A stretch of DNA of 34,807 nt from Fidelibacterota bacterium (lineage in GTDB: Bacteria; Fidelibacterota; Marinisomatia; Marinisomatales; TCS55), in assembly GCA_012964665.1 (NCBI GenBank), contig DTTO01000032.1, positions 1-34,807 on the forward strand, given 5' to 3'. Shown here in pieces: positions 1 through 7,444 of the stretch. Positions within the stretch are counted from its first letter, which is position 1, and each line of letters opens with the position of its first letter. The translations under genes and the position numbers were made by a program. The notes below the pieces were generated by a model. The model was given only the letters and a program-made list of their open reading frames with translations. It did no database searches and was not told the origin of the DNA.

Positions 1-171
1 TACTTTTTTGGTTGGTGTTTTCTTTGCTGCAGGTTTCATAGTGGTAGCCACCTTTGATGAAGTGTTTTTCTTTACTTTATTACCAGCTGAAATTGCAGCT
101 TGTTTTAGTGTTTTTATCCGTGCTTTGTTTTTACGATGCTTTTTTGCAACAAGTCTTTGTTTTTTGTTCAT
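1..171 (-). CDS. Small lysine-rich protein, 3' end cut by window edge
   Basis: Reading from an ATG at 171 to the window edge gives 57 codons with no stop, so the protein is incomplete at its C-terminus. It begins MNKKQRLVAKKHRKNKARIK and is extremely basic (lysine, arginine, alanine, threonine), turning into a KKTPTKK-like tail of the kind seen in nucleic-acid-binding or ribosome-associated small proteins. A weak AGGAAT sits just upstream of the ATG. It is the next gene after the selenocysteine tRNA on the same strand, starting 25 bases beyond the tRNA discriminator base. I do not recognise a named family. A nucleic-acid-binding role is inferred from composition only. The plus-strand reading frame through the same bases is hydrophobic low-complexity sequence and looks like the shadow of this gene. 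Confidence 0.6.
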   Translation of the reverse strand, partial: MNKKQRLVAKKHRKNKARIKTLKQAAISAGNKVKKNTSSKVATTMKPAAKKTPTKKV

Positions 172-196
172 TCCAATTCCTTTTATTCAATGCTAG

Positions 197-289
197 CGGG
201 AACGCGTGAGAATCGAACTCACCTCCCCGCTATAAACGGGGACAACGGTTTTGAAGACCGTGAGAGGCACCAGCCACCTAATCATTCCC
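197..289 (-). tRNA. selC: tRNA-Sec (selenocysteine), anticodon TCA
   Basis: The minus strand folds as a long tRNA. The 5' acceptor strand GGGAATGA faces GCGTTCCC, with seven pairs (one G-U) and an eighth mismatched position. The anticodon stem is ACGGT/ACCGT around loop CTTCAAA, with anticodon TCA at 254-252. A long variable arm follows with stem CCCCG/CGGGG, then the T arm GTGAG-TTCGATT-CTCAC. The TCA anticodon reads UGA. Together with the long variable arm, short D loop (around CTGG) and extended acceptor, this identifies tRNA-Sec rather than a suppressor tRNA. The bases after discriminator G197 read CTA, so the CCA end is not encoded and must be added by nucleotidyltransferase. The gene sits between the TPR-SPOR gene and the small basic gene. 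It implies that the genome also carries selA, selB and selD, none of which is in this window. Confidence 0.93.
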
Positions 290-305
290 ATTTTATTAAT
301 AACTT

Positions 306-345
306 TAATCGAAATCGATTATTCCGGGTTATTTATAACCCGGAA
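306..345 (-). repeat. Two adjacent inverted repeats at end of TPR-SPOR gene
   Basis: A perfect 10-bp stem TTCCGGGTTA/TAACCCGGAA (322-331 with 336-345, loop TTTA) lies within the last eight codons of the TPR-SPOR gene. Next to it is a 7-bp stem TAATCGA/TCGATTA (306-312 with 315-321) that includes its stop codon. The pair sits just before the tRNA-Sec gene on the same strand. The first hairpin is strong enough for a terminator or processing site, but no uninterrupted T tract follows in the minus direction. A classical intrinsic terminator is therefore not demonstrated. An mRNA 3'-end stabiliser or a tRNA leader processing structure fits equally well. Confidence 0.5.
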
Positions 346-1164
346 ATCTAGCCCAAAATTCTTTTTGATTTTCTGTCCAATTACTTCAGCCGATTCTTTG
401 GTCTCATATCGAACAATACGTACAGCGTGCAATCGTTTTCCATTCGAATCTACCGTATGGACTTCGGTCGCAAATCCATGACCTTGAAGCTGTTTTTTAA
501 GCCGGTTTGCATTTTCGTATTTACCAAAAGCGCCAACTTGGACCACCCAGGGTTTGGGCTTTTTTTGCGGTAACATAACTTTCCGTTTTGCTTTGGCAGA
601 TTTGATCCGACTACTGATTTCATTTGGATCCAGTTTAATTAATCTCGCTTCTCTCGGATTATTGTTTAATCCTTCAATATTATAATTTGTATAATTTAAA
701 CTTGGATATAATTGTTTCATCGTTCTTAAAGCTACTTTCGCTGAATCTTCTTCACCAGTTGCAAAATATGAATTTACCATGAGGTCCATGGCCCTTTGAT
801 GATTATCACCTTGTGGGTATTTGAACAGTACGATTTTAAATTGGACACCAGCTTGCGAATAAAGACCCCTGGAAAATAAATATTCTCCAATTTTCATCGC
901 TGCAAGGGAGGCAAATTCTGATTCTGGGAATTTTTCAATAATATTCCGGAATTGAATCAAAGAATCATCACCATTTTCGTTCACCATTGCTTGTAGCAAA
1001 TAAACACCTGCTTCATTTGGGTATCGATTAAGTAATTCGGGTAGATTTTCTTTCACTTCATCCATTCTACCCTTTTCCAAGAGCGTTAAATAAAGATCAA
1101 TATTTTGGGAATGGAGATTCCATCCCCAGATAATGGTCAGAATAAATAAACAACATTTTATCAT
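319..1164 (-). CDS. Secreted TPR-like protein with C-terminal SPOR domain
   Basis: This 281-residue protein starts with a hydrophobic signal-like segment (residues 1-20, MIKCCLFILTIIWGWNLHSQ). Helical repeats typical of TPR/tol-pal YbgF-like proteins follow at about 22-155, including sets resembling GEYLFSRGLYSQAGVQFK. A basic linker leads to a C-terminal SPOR domain (about 204-278, starting PWVVQVGAFGKYENA and containing AVRIVRYETKESAE). SPOR domains bind denuded glycan strands of septal peptidoglycan, so the protein probably sits in the periplasm or at the outer membrane and is recruited to division or remodelling sites. Its ATG overlaps the stop of the upstream LapB-like gene as ATGA, pointing to translational coupling. 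The domain calls are solid; the specific role is inferred. Confidence 0.82.
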   Translation of the reverse strand: MIKCCLFILTIIWGWNLHSQNIDLYLTLLEKGRMDEVKENLPELLNRYPNEAGVYLLQAMVNENGDDSLIQFRNIIEKFPESEFASLAAMKIGEYLFSRGLYSQAGVQFKIVLFKYPQGDNHQRAMDLMVNSYFATGEEDSAKVALRTMKQLYPSLNYTNYNIEGLNNNPREARLIKLDPNEISSRIKSAKAKRKVMLPQKKPKPWVVQVGAFGKYENANRLKKQLQGHGFATEVHTVDSNGKRLHAVRIVRYETKESAEVIGQKIKKNFGLDFRVINNPE

Positions 1165-2204
1165 TTTTCATGGGGAATGGTTAGTAATTGAATAACCTCG
1201 TCAATCTGGTTGGATAGTTCATGGGGCTTTGATACATGAAGCGACAATTTCAATTTCATTAATCTAGCATGGACTGAGCTCCCATTTTTAGATAGAGCAT
1301 CTTCAACCAAATTTAATGCAGTATTATGTTCACCCTTTTCTTCTAGTACATTGGCCAATTTGGTTAGAGCATTCAGGTTGGATGGATCTTTTTCAAGAAT
1401 TCTTTCATAAAACTTTTCTACTTCACTAAATCTCCCTAGGTCAAACAATGCTGATTCAATTTTAGAATAAACCAGCCGGCCTTCCTCTGGATTAAGTAAG
1501 GCAAATTTTTCCCAGTTTTCAATAGCCTTCACTAAGTCCCTATTCTCCGCAAATACATCACCTAATCTTAGATAGGGTAATCCAAATTCTGGTGACGTTT
1601 TCACCGCTTTTTGAAATTGAGATTCTGCTTCTTTCAGCTGGCCTTTTTCTAACTTTTCCATGCCCTGATAAACCAAAAATCGTGCAATTTGACTGGGATC
1701 TCGAGACTGCTTCAATTTCTGGATTGCTTTTGTTGTCTGCATAGCTTTATCCCACTCACGTTGTTGCTCGAAAATCTTTAATAAAAATTCATTGGCCCAC
1801 AAATTTTTTCGATCCAGCTTAAGTACCATTTCTGCTTCACCCATTGCTTTGGTTATATGTCCAAGCTGTTTAAAATCTAGCGCCAGAGATTTATGAATAT
1901 CACGCTTGATTTCATTTGACAAATTCGGTCGAACAGTTAGAGACTGATGGATTTTTATTGCTGCCTGGGCATTATCTTCTCCTCTGAGAATATCTCCCAT
2001 TTGAAGGTAGGCATTAATATGATTTGTATCCTGCTTTACTACGTTTCTCAAGTGGCTAAGGGCTGTACGAGTATCTCCTCGGACCATAGCATTAAGGGCG
2101 TGGGTATAAATCGATTCGGTACGCTGCTGCTTTTTAGGTCGGAAATAATAGATAAATACAGCCGCTAAAATAACCGCGGATGCAACCAGGAAAATCCAAA
2201 TCAA
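1161..2204 (-). CDS. LapB/YciM-like membrane-anchored TPR protein lacking the rubredoxin module
   Basis: The protein has 347 residues. Residues 1-20 form one N-terminal membrane anchor followed by a positively charged YYFRPKKQQR stretch. The rest is TPR repeats, with clear units around LQMGDILRGEDNAQAAIKIH, GQLKEAESQFQKAV and ALTKLANVLEEKGEHNTAL. This architecture, together with a LapA-domain gene immediately upstream, matches the lapA-lapB arrangement of Proteobacteria, where LapB (YciM) tunes LPS synthesis through FtsH and LpxC. Proteobacterial LapB ends in a rubredoxin-like metal site with paired cysteines. This protein contains no cysteine at all and ends after the TPR array. The start is TTG at 2204, three codons into a GGAGAAAATTAACA context. 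The stop overlaps the next ATG. I infer a cytoplasm-facing scaffold; a LapB function is not proven. Confidence 0.75.
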   Translation of the reverse strand: MIWIFLVASAVILAAVFIYYFRPKKQQRTESIYTHALNAMVRGDTRTALSHLRNVVKQDTNHINAYLQMGDILRGEDNAQAAIKIHQSLTVRPNLSNEIKRDIHKSLALDFKQLGHITKAMGEAEMVLKLDRKNLWANEFLLKIFEQQREWDKAMQTTKAIQKLKQSRDPSQIARFLVYQGMEKLEKGQLKEAESQFQKAVKTSPEFGLPYLRLGDVFAENRDLVKAIENWEKFALLNPEEGRLVYSKIESALFDLGRFSEVEKFYERILEKDPSNLNALTKLANVLEEKGEHNTALNLVEDALSKNGSSVHARLMKLKLSLHVSKPHELSNQIDEVIQLLTIPHEK

Positions 2205-2206
2205 TG

Positions 2207-2524
2207 TTAATTTTCTCCATCTTCCGTGTCATAAATACCTTCGTCAATAGCCACATTGCGAAGATCATTGAGTTCATCTGAAAGTTTACGGTTTTTTATT
2301 TTCAAAGATCGAATTTCTGATTTGTCTGATAGAATATTGGTCAACGCAACACCAAAGCCAATTAAGATACCAACTGAAATAGCTCCCAGCATCACATTGG
2401 CAACCTTAACATTCTTAGGTTCAACAAAGATCAAATCCACAGCAACTATGTTGGTATTTTGCGTTAAAAAGGCCAATATCAATATTAGGATCACCAATCC
2501 TGCGAAAATTTTTACCAGCTTCAT
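2207..2524 (-). CDS. lapA: LapA-domain (DUF1049) inner membrane protein
   Basis: This is a 105-residue protein with two hydrophobic segments (about residues 5-22 and 42-63) linked by the short periplasmic stretch typical of LapA/DUF1049. That stretch contains the conserved TQNT and VDLIFVEP-like region. A charged, coiled-coil tail follows (about 68-95, KSEIRSLKIKNRKLSDELND). In Proteobacteria LapA is encoded next to LapB and assists LPS assembly; here the neighbouring downstream gene is LapB-like, which supports the assignment. The ATG overlaps the miaB stop (ATGA), and only two bases separate its stop from the TTG of the TPR gene. Family membership is clear from architecture and synteny; the role is inferred from the family. 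Confidence 0.8.
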   Translation of the reverse strand: MKLVKIFAGLVILILILAFLTQNTNIVAVDLIFVEPKNVKVANVMLGAISVGILIGFGVALTNILSDKSEIRSLKIKNRKLSDELNDLRNVAIDEGIYDTEDGEN

Positions 2525-3852
2525 CAGGCTGCCTCCATTCCTTGTAATTGAACAATTTTACCGTGCAGTGAGATACCTTTGGCTTCGGTGATCCTGACCG
2601 GAGTGAAATCTCTAATGTGGGAATTTTCTTTATCAAAAATTACCCATTTATTTGAATCAGTTCGGCCCACCCATTGATTCGCCGACCGTTTACTTTCTTT
2701 CTCAACCAAAACCATTTCAACACGTCCTACGATTGATTTATTGCGCTGCAAGGTGTGTTCTTTTTGCGCTTTGATCACACGTTCCAGTCGGTCCTGTTTT
2801 TCGGGTTCTGCAATATGATCCTCAAATTCAGCTGCTTTGGTCCCAGGACGAGACGAATACTTGAATGTATACGCCGAATCAAATTTAATCGCGTCCATCA
2901 CTTCCAATGTTTCTTGAAATTCCAACTCATTTTCTCCTGGAAAACCGACAATAATATCAGTTGATATACCTACATGAGGAAGCTTATCTCGAATCTGATC
3001 TGCGAGAGAAATGAACTCTTCTTTTGTATATGTGCGGTTCATGCGTTTTAATACTTTGTTATTCCCCGCCTGAAGTGGCAAATGAACATAATTACAGATA
3101 TTATCATGTTTGCCCATTACATCCAACACATCCTTGGTCATATCTTGGGGATGGGGCGAGGTATAACGAATGCGTTTTACACCCACCACGTTGGCAATTG
3201 CATCCAATAATTCATGAAAACCGCGCCCTTCGTGATTGTATGAATTAACATTTTGTCCCAACAAAGTAATTTCAATGAAGCCATCAGAAACGGCCTGGGC
3301 AATTTCATCAATAATACCTTCTAAACTGCGCGATCGTTCGCGTCCACGAGTGAATGGTACAATACAGAAAGTGCAAAATTTATCACATCCTCGCATAATT
3401 GGAATCCATGCATTGATGCCTAGATGACGGCTTGGAAACATATCGTCATATACTTCAAACCGGGACAATTTTGTATCCACTATATGGGTAGAATTCCCAT
3501 TTCTTTTTTCTATTATTTCCGGTAGTCGACGATAGGAATCAGGACCCAATACAATATCAACGTAGGGTTTTGACTCCAGGATATCTTCCTTCAGGTTTTG
3601 TGCCATACATCCGAGAAGACCAATAATCATTTTTGGATTTTTCTTTTTAATTTGATGATAATACCCTAAACGGGAATGCACCTTTTCTTCTGCATGTTCG
3701 CGTATAGCACAGGTATTCACGAAAATAGCATCCGCATTATGAATATCTTTAGTCTCAGAATACCCAGCCTTAGTAAGCAGGCCTGAAACTAGTTCAGAAT
3801 CGGCAACATTCATTTGACAGCCGTAAGTTTCTATAAAGTATGATTTACTCAT
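2524..3852 (-). CDS. miaB: tRNA-2-methylthio-N6-dimethylallyladenosine synthase
   Basis: The gene encodes a radical-SAM methylthiotransferase that adds the 2-methylthio group to i6A37 of tRNAs reading U-starting codons. At 442 residues it has the usual family length. The N-terminal UPF0004 domain carries the three cluster-binding cysteines C12 (YGCQMN), C48 (NTCAIRE) and C82 (LGCMAQ). The radical SAM core holds the CxxxCxxC motif at C156, C160 and C163 (CDKFCTFC), followed by PFTRGRERSR. A C-terminal TRAM domain occupies about 372-438. The full set of MiaB-type signatures favours MiaB over MtaB or RimO. The gene follows the M23 peptidase gene after 46 bases and overlaps lapA by 4 nt. Confidence 0.95.
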   Translation of the reverse strand: MSKSYFIETYGCQMNVADSELVSGLLTKAGYSETKDIHNADAIFVNTCAIREHAEEKVHSRLGYYHQIKKKNPKMIIGLLGCMAQNLKEDILESKPYVDIVLGPDSYRRLPEIIEKRNGNSTHIVDTKLSRFEVYDDMFPSRHLGINAWIPIMRGCDKFCTFCIVPFTRGRERSRSLEGIIDEIAQAVSDGFIEITLLGQNVNSYNHEGRGFHELLDAIANVVGVKRIRYTSPHPQDMTKDVLDVMGKHDNICNYVHLPLQAGNNKVLKRMNRTYTKEEFISLADQIRDKLPHVGISTDIIVGFPGENELEFQETLEVMDAIKFDSAYTFKYSSRPGTKAAEFEDHIAEPEKQDRLERVIKAQKEHTLQRNKSIVGRVEMVLVEKESKRSANQWVGRTDSNKWVIFDKENSHIRDFTPVRITEAKGISLHGKIVQLQGMEAA

Positions 3853-3898
3853 TGGATTATCTTGAAAATTAATGAGAGAGGTGTAGAGGAAAAAAGGC

Positions 3899-4837
3899 TT
3901 ACTTCAGGTAGCCGGAGAAAAAATAATCCAATGGATTTTTAGGTGCCCCGTACTGGTGGACTTCATAATGAAGGTGAGGCCCATCCGACCTTCCGGTATT
4001 ACCGGTGATTGCAATCAATTCTCCGCGTTTCAAATCCTGCCCGCGTTTTACTATAAATTTTGATAAATGAGCATATATGGTACGATAACCATTCCCATGA
4101 TCGATTTTGATCACTTTCCCAAAACCGCCTTGATCACCAGCAAACTTTACTTTGCCATCAGCAGGGGCATAAATCTTTGTCCCTGTATTTACCGCAAAAT
4201 CTAATCCATAATGGTAGCGTACTTTTCCATTAAATGGATCTTCACGATAACCAAATCCCGATCCGAGGAAACCTTCCTGAACTGGCCGAATTGAAGGAAT
4301 AACTTTTAAATTATCCGCATGATTGCGGACTTTATCAAACATGGTATTATAACTTTGTAATTCCAGTTTCACTCGTCGCGATATTGCATCAACATCTAAT
4401 CCAAGTTCAGAAATCTTATCGGTGAAATCAGACGCTATATCATTCATATTTGTCTTTCTAATGACTGTTCCTCCCACACCCATTTTACGAACGTCCCGAT
4501 CAATCTGCGGTAAACCGGTATAGGTTCTAATTGCCTGATCCTTTTTTTCAATCGTACCGACTTGCCCTGATACATCTTCAAGCTGTGTCTGTAAATCAAC
4601 TAATGTTTCAGTCAACCGTTCATAATTATCTCGCAAATCTTTCAATTTTGCTTTGTATAAAAGACCCGTGAGGGCATCAGCACTTAGGAAAAGTGTCACT
4701 GAAATAAATACGATACTAATTCCTAATATTCTCAAAAGCCTCTTATGGGAAAAATGAAAATGTCGCAGGTCCGAATCACGCTCGGATACAATGATATAAT
4801 TATGGTATTTATTGGGTCTTTTTTTGCGACGAAGCAT
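3899..4837 (-). CDS. M23-family peptidoglycan endopeptidase with coiled coil
   Basis: The 312-residue protein has a basic cytoplasmic N-terminus, one membrane segment (about 34-56) and a coiled coil (about 62-100). It ends in a LytM/peptidase M23 domain (about 190-305). The zinc and catalytic residues are present: H209 and D213 in HYGLD, H257 in AHLS, and H288/H290 in PHLHYE. A catalytically active DD-endopeptidase is therefore expected, unlike degenerate EnvC/NlpD-type regulators. The topology places the enzyme in the periplasm, anchored to the inner membrane, like the MepM/bacteroidete homologues. It lies between the sigma factor and miaB genes. Substrate specificity cannot be read from the sequence. 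Confidence 0.9.
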   Translation of the reverse strand: MLRRKKRPNKYHNYIIVSERDSDLRHFHFSHKRLLRILGISIVFISVTLFLSADALTGLLYKAKLKDLRDNYERLTETLVDLQTQLEDVSGQVGTIEKKDQAIRTYTGLPQIDRDVRKMGVGGTVIRKTNMNDIASDFTDKISELGLDVDAISRRVKLELQSYNTMFDKVRNHADNLKVIPSIRPVQEGFLGSGFGYREDPFNGKVRYHYGLDFAVNTGTKIYAPADGKVKFAGDQGGFGKVIKIDHGNGYRTIYAHLSKFIVKRGQDLKRGELIAITGNTGRSDGPHLHYEVHQYGAPKNPLDYFFSGYLK

Positions 4838-4898
4838 AATTTATTCGCCTTGAGTATTTATGCAATTTACAAATTTGTTCATTAATCATCCATATGGA

Positions 4899-5753
4899 TC
4901 ATTTAAGATATATTTTAAGTAATTGGGACCGTGTGCTGTGTCTCAGTCGCTGTAATCCACGTTTTTTAATTTGCCGTATCCGTTCCCCGGTTAACCCCAT
5001 AATTCTCCCGATTTCTTCTAAGTTTTTTGGGTCATCTCCATCCAAACCGTAATACAGCCGCATCACTTCTTCCTCATTCTCATCCAAGGTGTGTAATACA
5101 CGGAAAATTTCTTCTTTTAAAGATTCAATAATAATTTTTTTTTCTGGGCGATCATCCTCTGAAGTTAAAAAATCAATACGGGTCACATTGGAATCTTCCA
5201 TTGGTTCATCAAGAGAATAGGTACTGCCGTATGATCGGATCAGGTTTTCAATCCAGGAAATTGTTGTATCTGAAATTTCAGCCAATTCTTCCGAAGTAGG
5301 TTCCCGTCCATAAACTTGTTCCAGTTCCAAAGATTGGCGATAAAGTTTGCCCATATTATCGGTTACATTTGACGGCAACCTAATTGTTCGTCCTGTTTTA
5401 TTAATAGCCTGACGAATACTTTGGGAAATCCACCACACAGCATAGGAAATGAATCGGAATCCCCTTGTTTCATCGAATCGCTGAACAGCCTTAATTAATC
5501 CAAGATTTCCTTCATTAATCAAGTCATCAAGGGGAATACCATATTTCTGGAATTTCTTTGCCACTGCCACTACAAATCGAAGATTGTGTGTAACCAATTT
5601 GTTAATGGCATGCTTATCCCCAGCTTTTGCGCTTTGAGCCAGATGGACTTCTTCCTCATTGGAGAGGGGCTCCAGACTCTTTATTTCATGAAGGTATTGA
5701 GATAGGGCTGTTTTTTGTTTGGGTGAAAAAGATTTAGACTGCAGCAATGACAT
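4899..5753 (-). CDS. rpoD: RNA polymerase sigma factor, RpoD/SigA type
   Basis: This 284-residue sigma-70 factor has region 1.2 (about 17-50), region 2 with the core-binding and -10 recognition helices (about 53-122: DLINEGNLGLIKAVQRFD then RFISYAVWWISQSIR), region 3 (about 128-200) and region 4 with the -35 helix-turn-helix (about 225-275: LEEIGRIMGLTGERIRQIKK). The RFISYAVWWI and GERIRQIKKRGLQRLR signatures mark a primary (group 1/2) sigma. It lacks a long acidic region 1.1 and the large non-conserved insert, as in Bacteroidetes primary sigma factors of similar size. The stop of the upstream coiled-coil gene overlaps its ATG by one base (TAATG). Whether it is the sole housekeeping sigma of this organism cannot be decided here. 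Confidence 0.88.
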   Translation of the reverse strand: MSLLQSKSFSPKQKTALSQYLHEIKSLEPLSNEEEVHLAQSAKAGDKHAINKLVTHNLRFVVAVAKKFQKYGIPLDDLINEGNLGLIKAVQRFDETRGFRFISYAVWWISQSIRQAINKTGRTIRLPSNVTDNMGKLYRQSLELEQVYGREPTSEELAEISDTTISWIENLIRSYGSTYSLDEPMEDSNVTRIDFLTSEDDRPEKKIIIESLKEEIFRVLHTLDENEEEVMRLYYGLDGDDPKNLEEIGRIMGLTGERIRQIKKRGLQRLRHSTRSQLLKIYLK

Positions 5754-6187
5754 TATTCGGATTCTGGTGAATCCTTGATTTCCCCTGCTTCAGATAATTC
5801 ATCTTTAACCTGTGCTTCTTCCATATTTCCAGAAACTTCACTTTCTTGGATATTATATTCATCTTTGATTTTTTCAATTTCTTTTTCTTTTTCACTGATT
5901 ACAGATGAAATACTTTCGATTTCTTCCACATGGGAATAAAATTCCGTGTTCCCCGTAAAATTAACCATATTGTTATCTTTGGCCTGACCATAAACTAATT
6001 TTCCTAGAGCTTCTTGTTGTTTACGGCGATCACGTTGAAGTTGATGAATTTCCAGTTTGATTTTACTTATCTTGGTTAATTCTTCCGTCTTGGCAACTGC
6101 CACCTTACTAACTTCTTCTGCTTTTTCAACAGCAGCACTGCTCCATTCTTTCATGTTTTGTTTTAAGTCATCCCAAAGTTTTGACAT
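5753..6187 (-). CDS. Acidic coiled-coil protein of unknown function
   Basis: The protein has 144 residues with no signal peptide or membrane segment. The N-terminal half is alanine/glutamate-rich amphipathic helix (about 1-45, with repeats such as VEKAEEVSKVAVAKTEEL). A central helix LEIHQLQRDRRKQQEALGKLVYGQA comes next, then a second coiled coil (about 85-115) and an acidic tail. The LGKLVYGQ element resembles that of small cytoplasmic coiled-coil proteins found next to sigma or envelope genes. I do not recognise a named family. The gene is translationally coupled to the sigma factor gene (1-nt overlap). Co-expression is likely, and an anti-sigma role is possible but unsupported. Confidence 0.75.
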   Translation of the reverse strand: MSKLWDDLKQNMKEWSSAAVEKAEEVSKVAVAKTEELTKISKIKLEIHQLQRDRRKQQEALGKLVYGQAKDNNMVNFTGNTEFYSHVEEIESISSVISEKEKEIEKIKDEYNIQESEVSGNMEEAQVKDELSEAGEIKDSPESE

Positions 6188-6231
6188 AGTACTCTCGCTT
6201 TTGCGTTATAATGATATAGGAATTTGAATGA

Positions 6232-6396
6232 TTAATCTTTTTTCAACAACATATTTGCAATATAAAATATGCCTGAACCAACAAAAAGCGCATTTAGTTC
6301 AAGTATGACATTGTTATTTCGAATACCCCATACAAGCCCCGATAGCAAAATAATCATCGCAACAAACTGAATACTTCTAAGTAGGACGTATCTCAT
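6232..6396 (-). CDS. Small two-helix membrane protein (54 residues)
   Basis: An ATG at 6396 opens a 54-codon frame ending TAA at 6232. The product starts MRYVLLRSIQFVAMIILLSG and has two hydrophobic stretches (about 9-24 and 36-50) split by the polar RNNNVILEL, ending in LLKKD. This is the pattern of a small two-pass inner membrane protein. It overlaps the end of the FAD oxidoreductase gene by 20 bases and would be translationally coupled to it; no strong Shine-Dalgarno is visible. It fills an otherwise empty gap between two genes of one operon, which argues that it is real. I recognise no family. Confidence 0.55.
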   Translation of the reverse strand: MRYVLLRSIQFVAMIILLSGLVWGIRNNNVILELNALFVGSGIFYIANMLLKKD

Positions 6397-7441
6397 ATCG
6401 ATGACTCATGTTTATCCAACGTAGCATATTTTTAAAGTTCCAGTCATATGCACTAGACAATATGGATAATGGATTGGATGATTCATAAAGTTTTTTCGCC
6501 AATACTCCCATTTGATAATCATTTAATCGTTCATATAAGATTCGGTTTATAAAGGATATTTTTCTTTTTTGGTTCAATTGAATTAAAATCGTTCGTGCTT
6601 CTGTTTTTTCCCCAATAACGGATAAAGCAGCAGCTCTGCCTGACATCATGGACATTCTAATTCCAAATCCAAATAAATAATCCTGAAAACCGCCTGCTTC
6701 GCCTATTTCAAATGGCGGTTTCCAAGCTAAGAACGGAAGAGAAAAACTACCCCGGCTAGCAAATTGCTTCCCATTTCTAATTTGAATTCCTTTCGCGTTG
6801 AAATATTTTTGGGTGTTCTTAAGGTAATCTATATTAAAAAATTTTGGTTTTTTAAAAGCAGCAGCCAAGGTGCCCTGTCCGCCAATAATAATTAGATATG
6901 CATAACCCTTTGGTGCGTATTTATGCCCCAAAAGTAAATGAATCTGATCTTTTAATCCTGTAGAAAAATTAATGCCTTGAATATAGGCTGCTGCTTTTTG
7001 TGTACCGGTTGCATGAATGTGGCAGTTCTTTGGCGCTTTTTCCCCTAATTTGAATTGAACATCTTGATCCACGCACTGCCGATATAATTGATTATCTAAA
7101 TCATCGATATTGCTGCCTCGTTTCACCATATAAAAAAATGGATTGTTACTTTGAATTAATAATGGCTGGTAATTCTGGGTATGGACCAAAAAACGATGGA
7201 TTGGATGAGTAGTAATTGCCTTAAAATTAAAACCAGAATCCTTCATGAAGACTGGGGCATGCTGAGAAAAAATCCAATTTTCTAACCCCTCATAATCCCC
7301 GTGTCGAGATCCCCCTATTTGTAATTCTTTTTCAAAGACAATTGGATCAAATCCATATTTTTTTAGTTGGATGGCTGCTGTTAATCCTGCAATACCACCT
7401 CCAGCTATTTGAATCGATTTCGACATCAAAACAGAAGCCAT
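6377..7441 (-). CDS. FAD-dependent oxidoreductase, geranylgeranyl-reductase-like
   Basis: The 354-residue protein has an N-terminal Rossmann FAD-binding motif GGGIAGLTAA (residues 14-23) and the acidic ribose-binding end of strand 2 at E37 (VFEKE). A second dinucleotide motif near the C-terminal part reads GEAGGFQDYLFGFGIR (247-262), then MSGRAAA. This layout matches the NAD(P)/FAD-dependent oxidoreductases related to geranylgeranyl reductase and lycopene cyclase. The second motif usually starts GD; here it is GE. The start at 7441 lies three bases after the serA stop. A second ATG at 7426 (MSKSIQIAGGG) is equally plausible and gives a more typical N-terminus. The substrate is unknown; position between serA and a small membrane protein gives no firm clue. 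Confidence 0.75.
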   Translation of the reverse strand: MASVLMSKSIQIAGGGIAGLTAAIQLKKYGFDPIVFEKELQIGGSRHGDYEGLENWIFSQHAPVFMKDSGFNFKAITTHPIHRFLVHTQNYQPLLIQSNNPFFYMVKRGSNIDDLDNQLYRQCVDQDVQFKLGEKAPKNCHIHATGTQKAAAYIQGINFSTGLKDQIHLLLGHKYAPKGYAYLIIIGGQGTLAAAFKKPKFFNIDYLKNTQKYFNAKGIQIRNGKQFASRGSFSLPFLAWKPPFEIGEAGGFQDYLFGFGIRMSMMSGRAAALSVIGEKTEARTILIQLNQKRKISFINRILYERLNDYQMGVLAKKLYESSNPLSILSSAYDWNFKNMLRWINMSHRYEIRPT

Positions 7442-7444
7442 AAA

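Noticed and set aside
4888-4899. Perfect 12-bp palindrome ATCCATATGGAT at the end of the sigma factor gene
   Set aside because: It has no loop or T tract and overlaps the end of the gene; a single palindrome of this size is expected by chance in 35 kb of AT-rich DNA.
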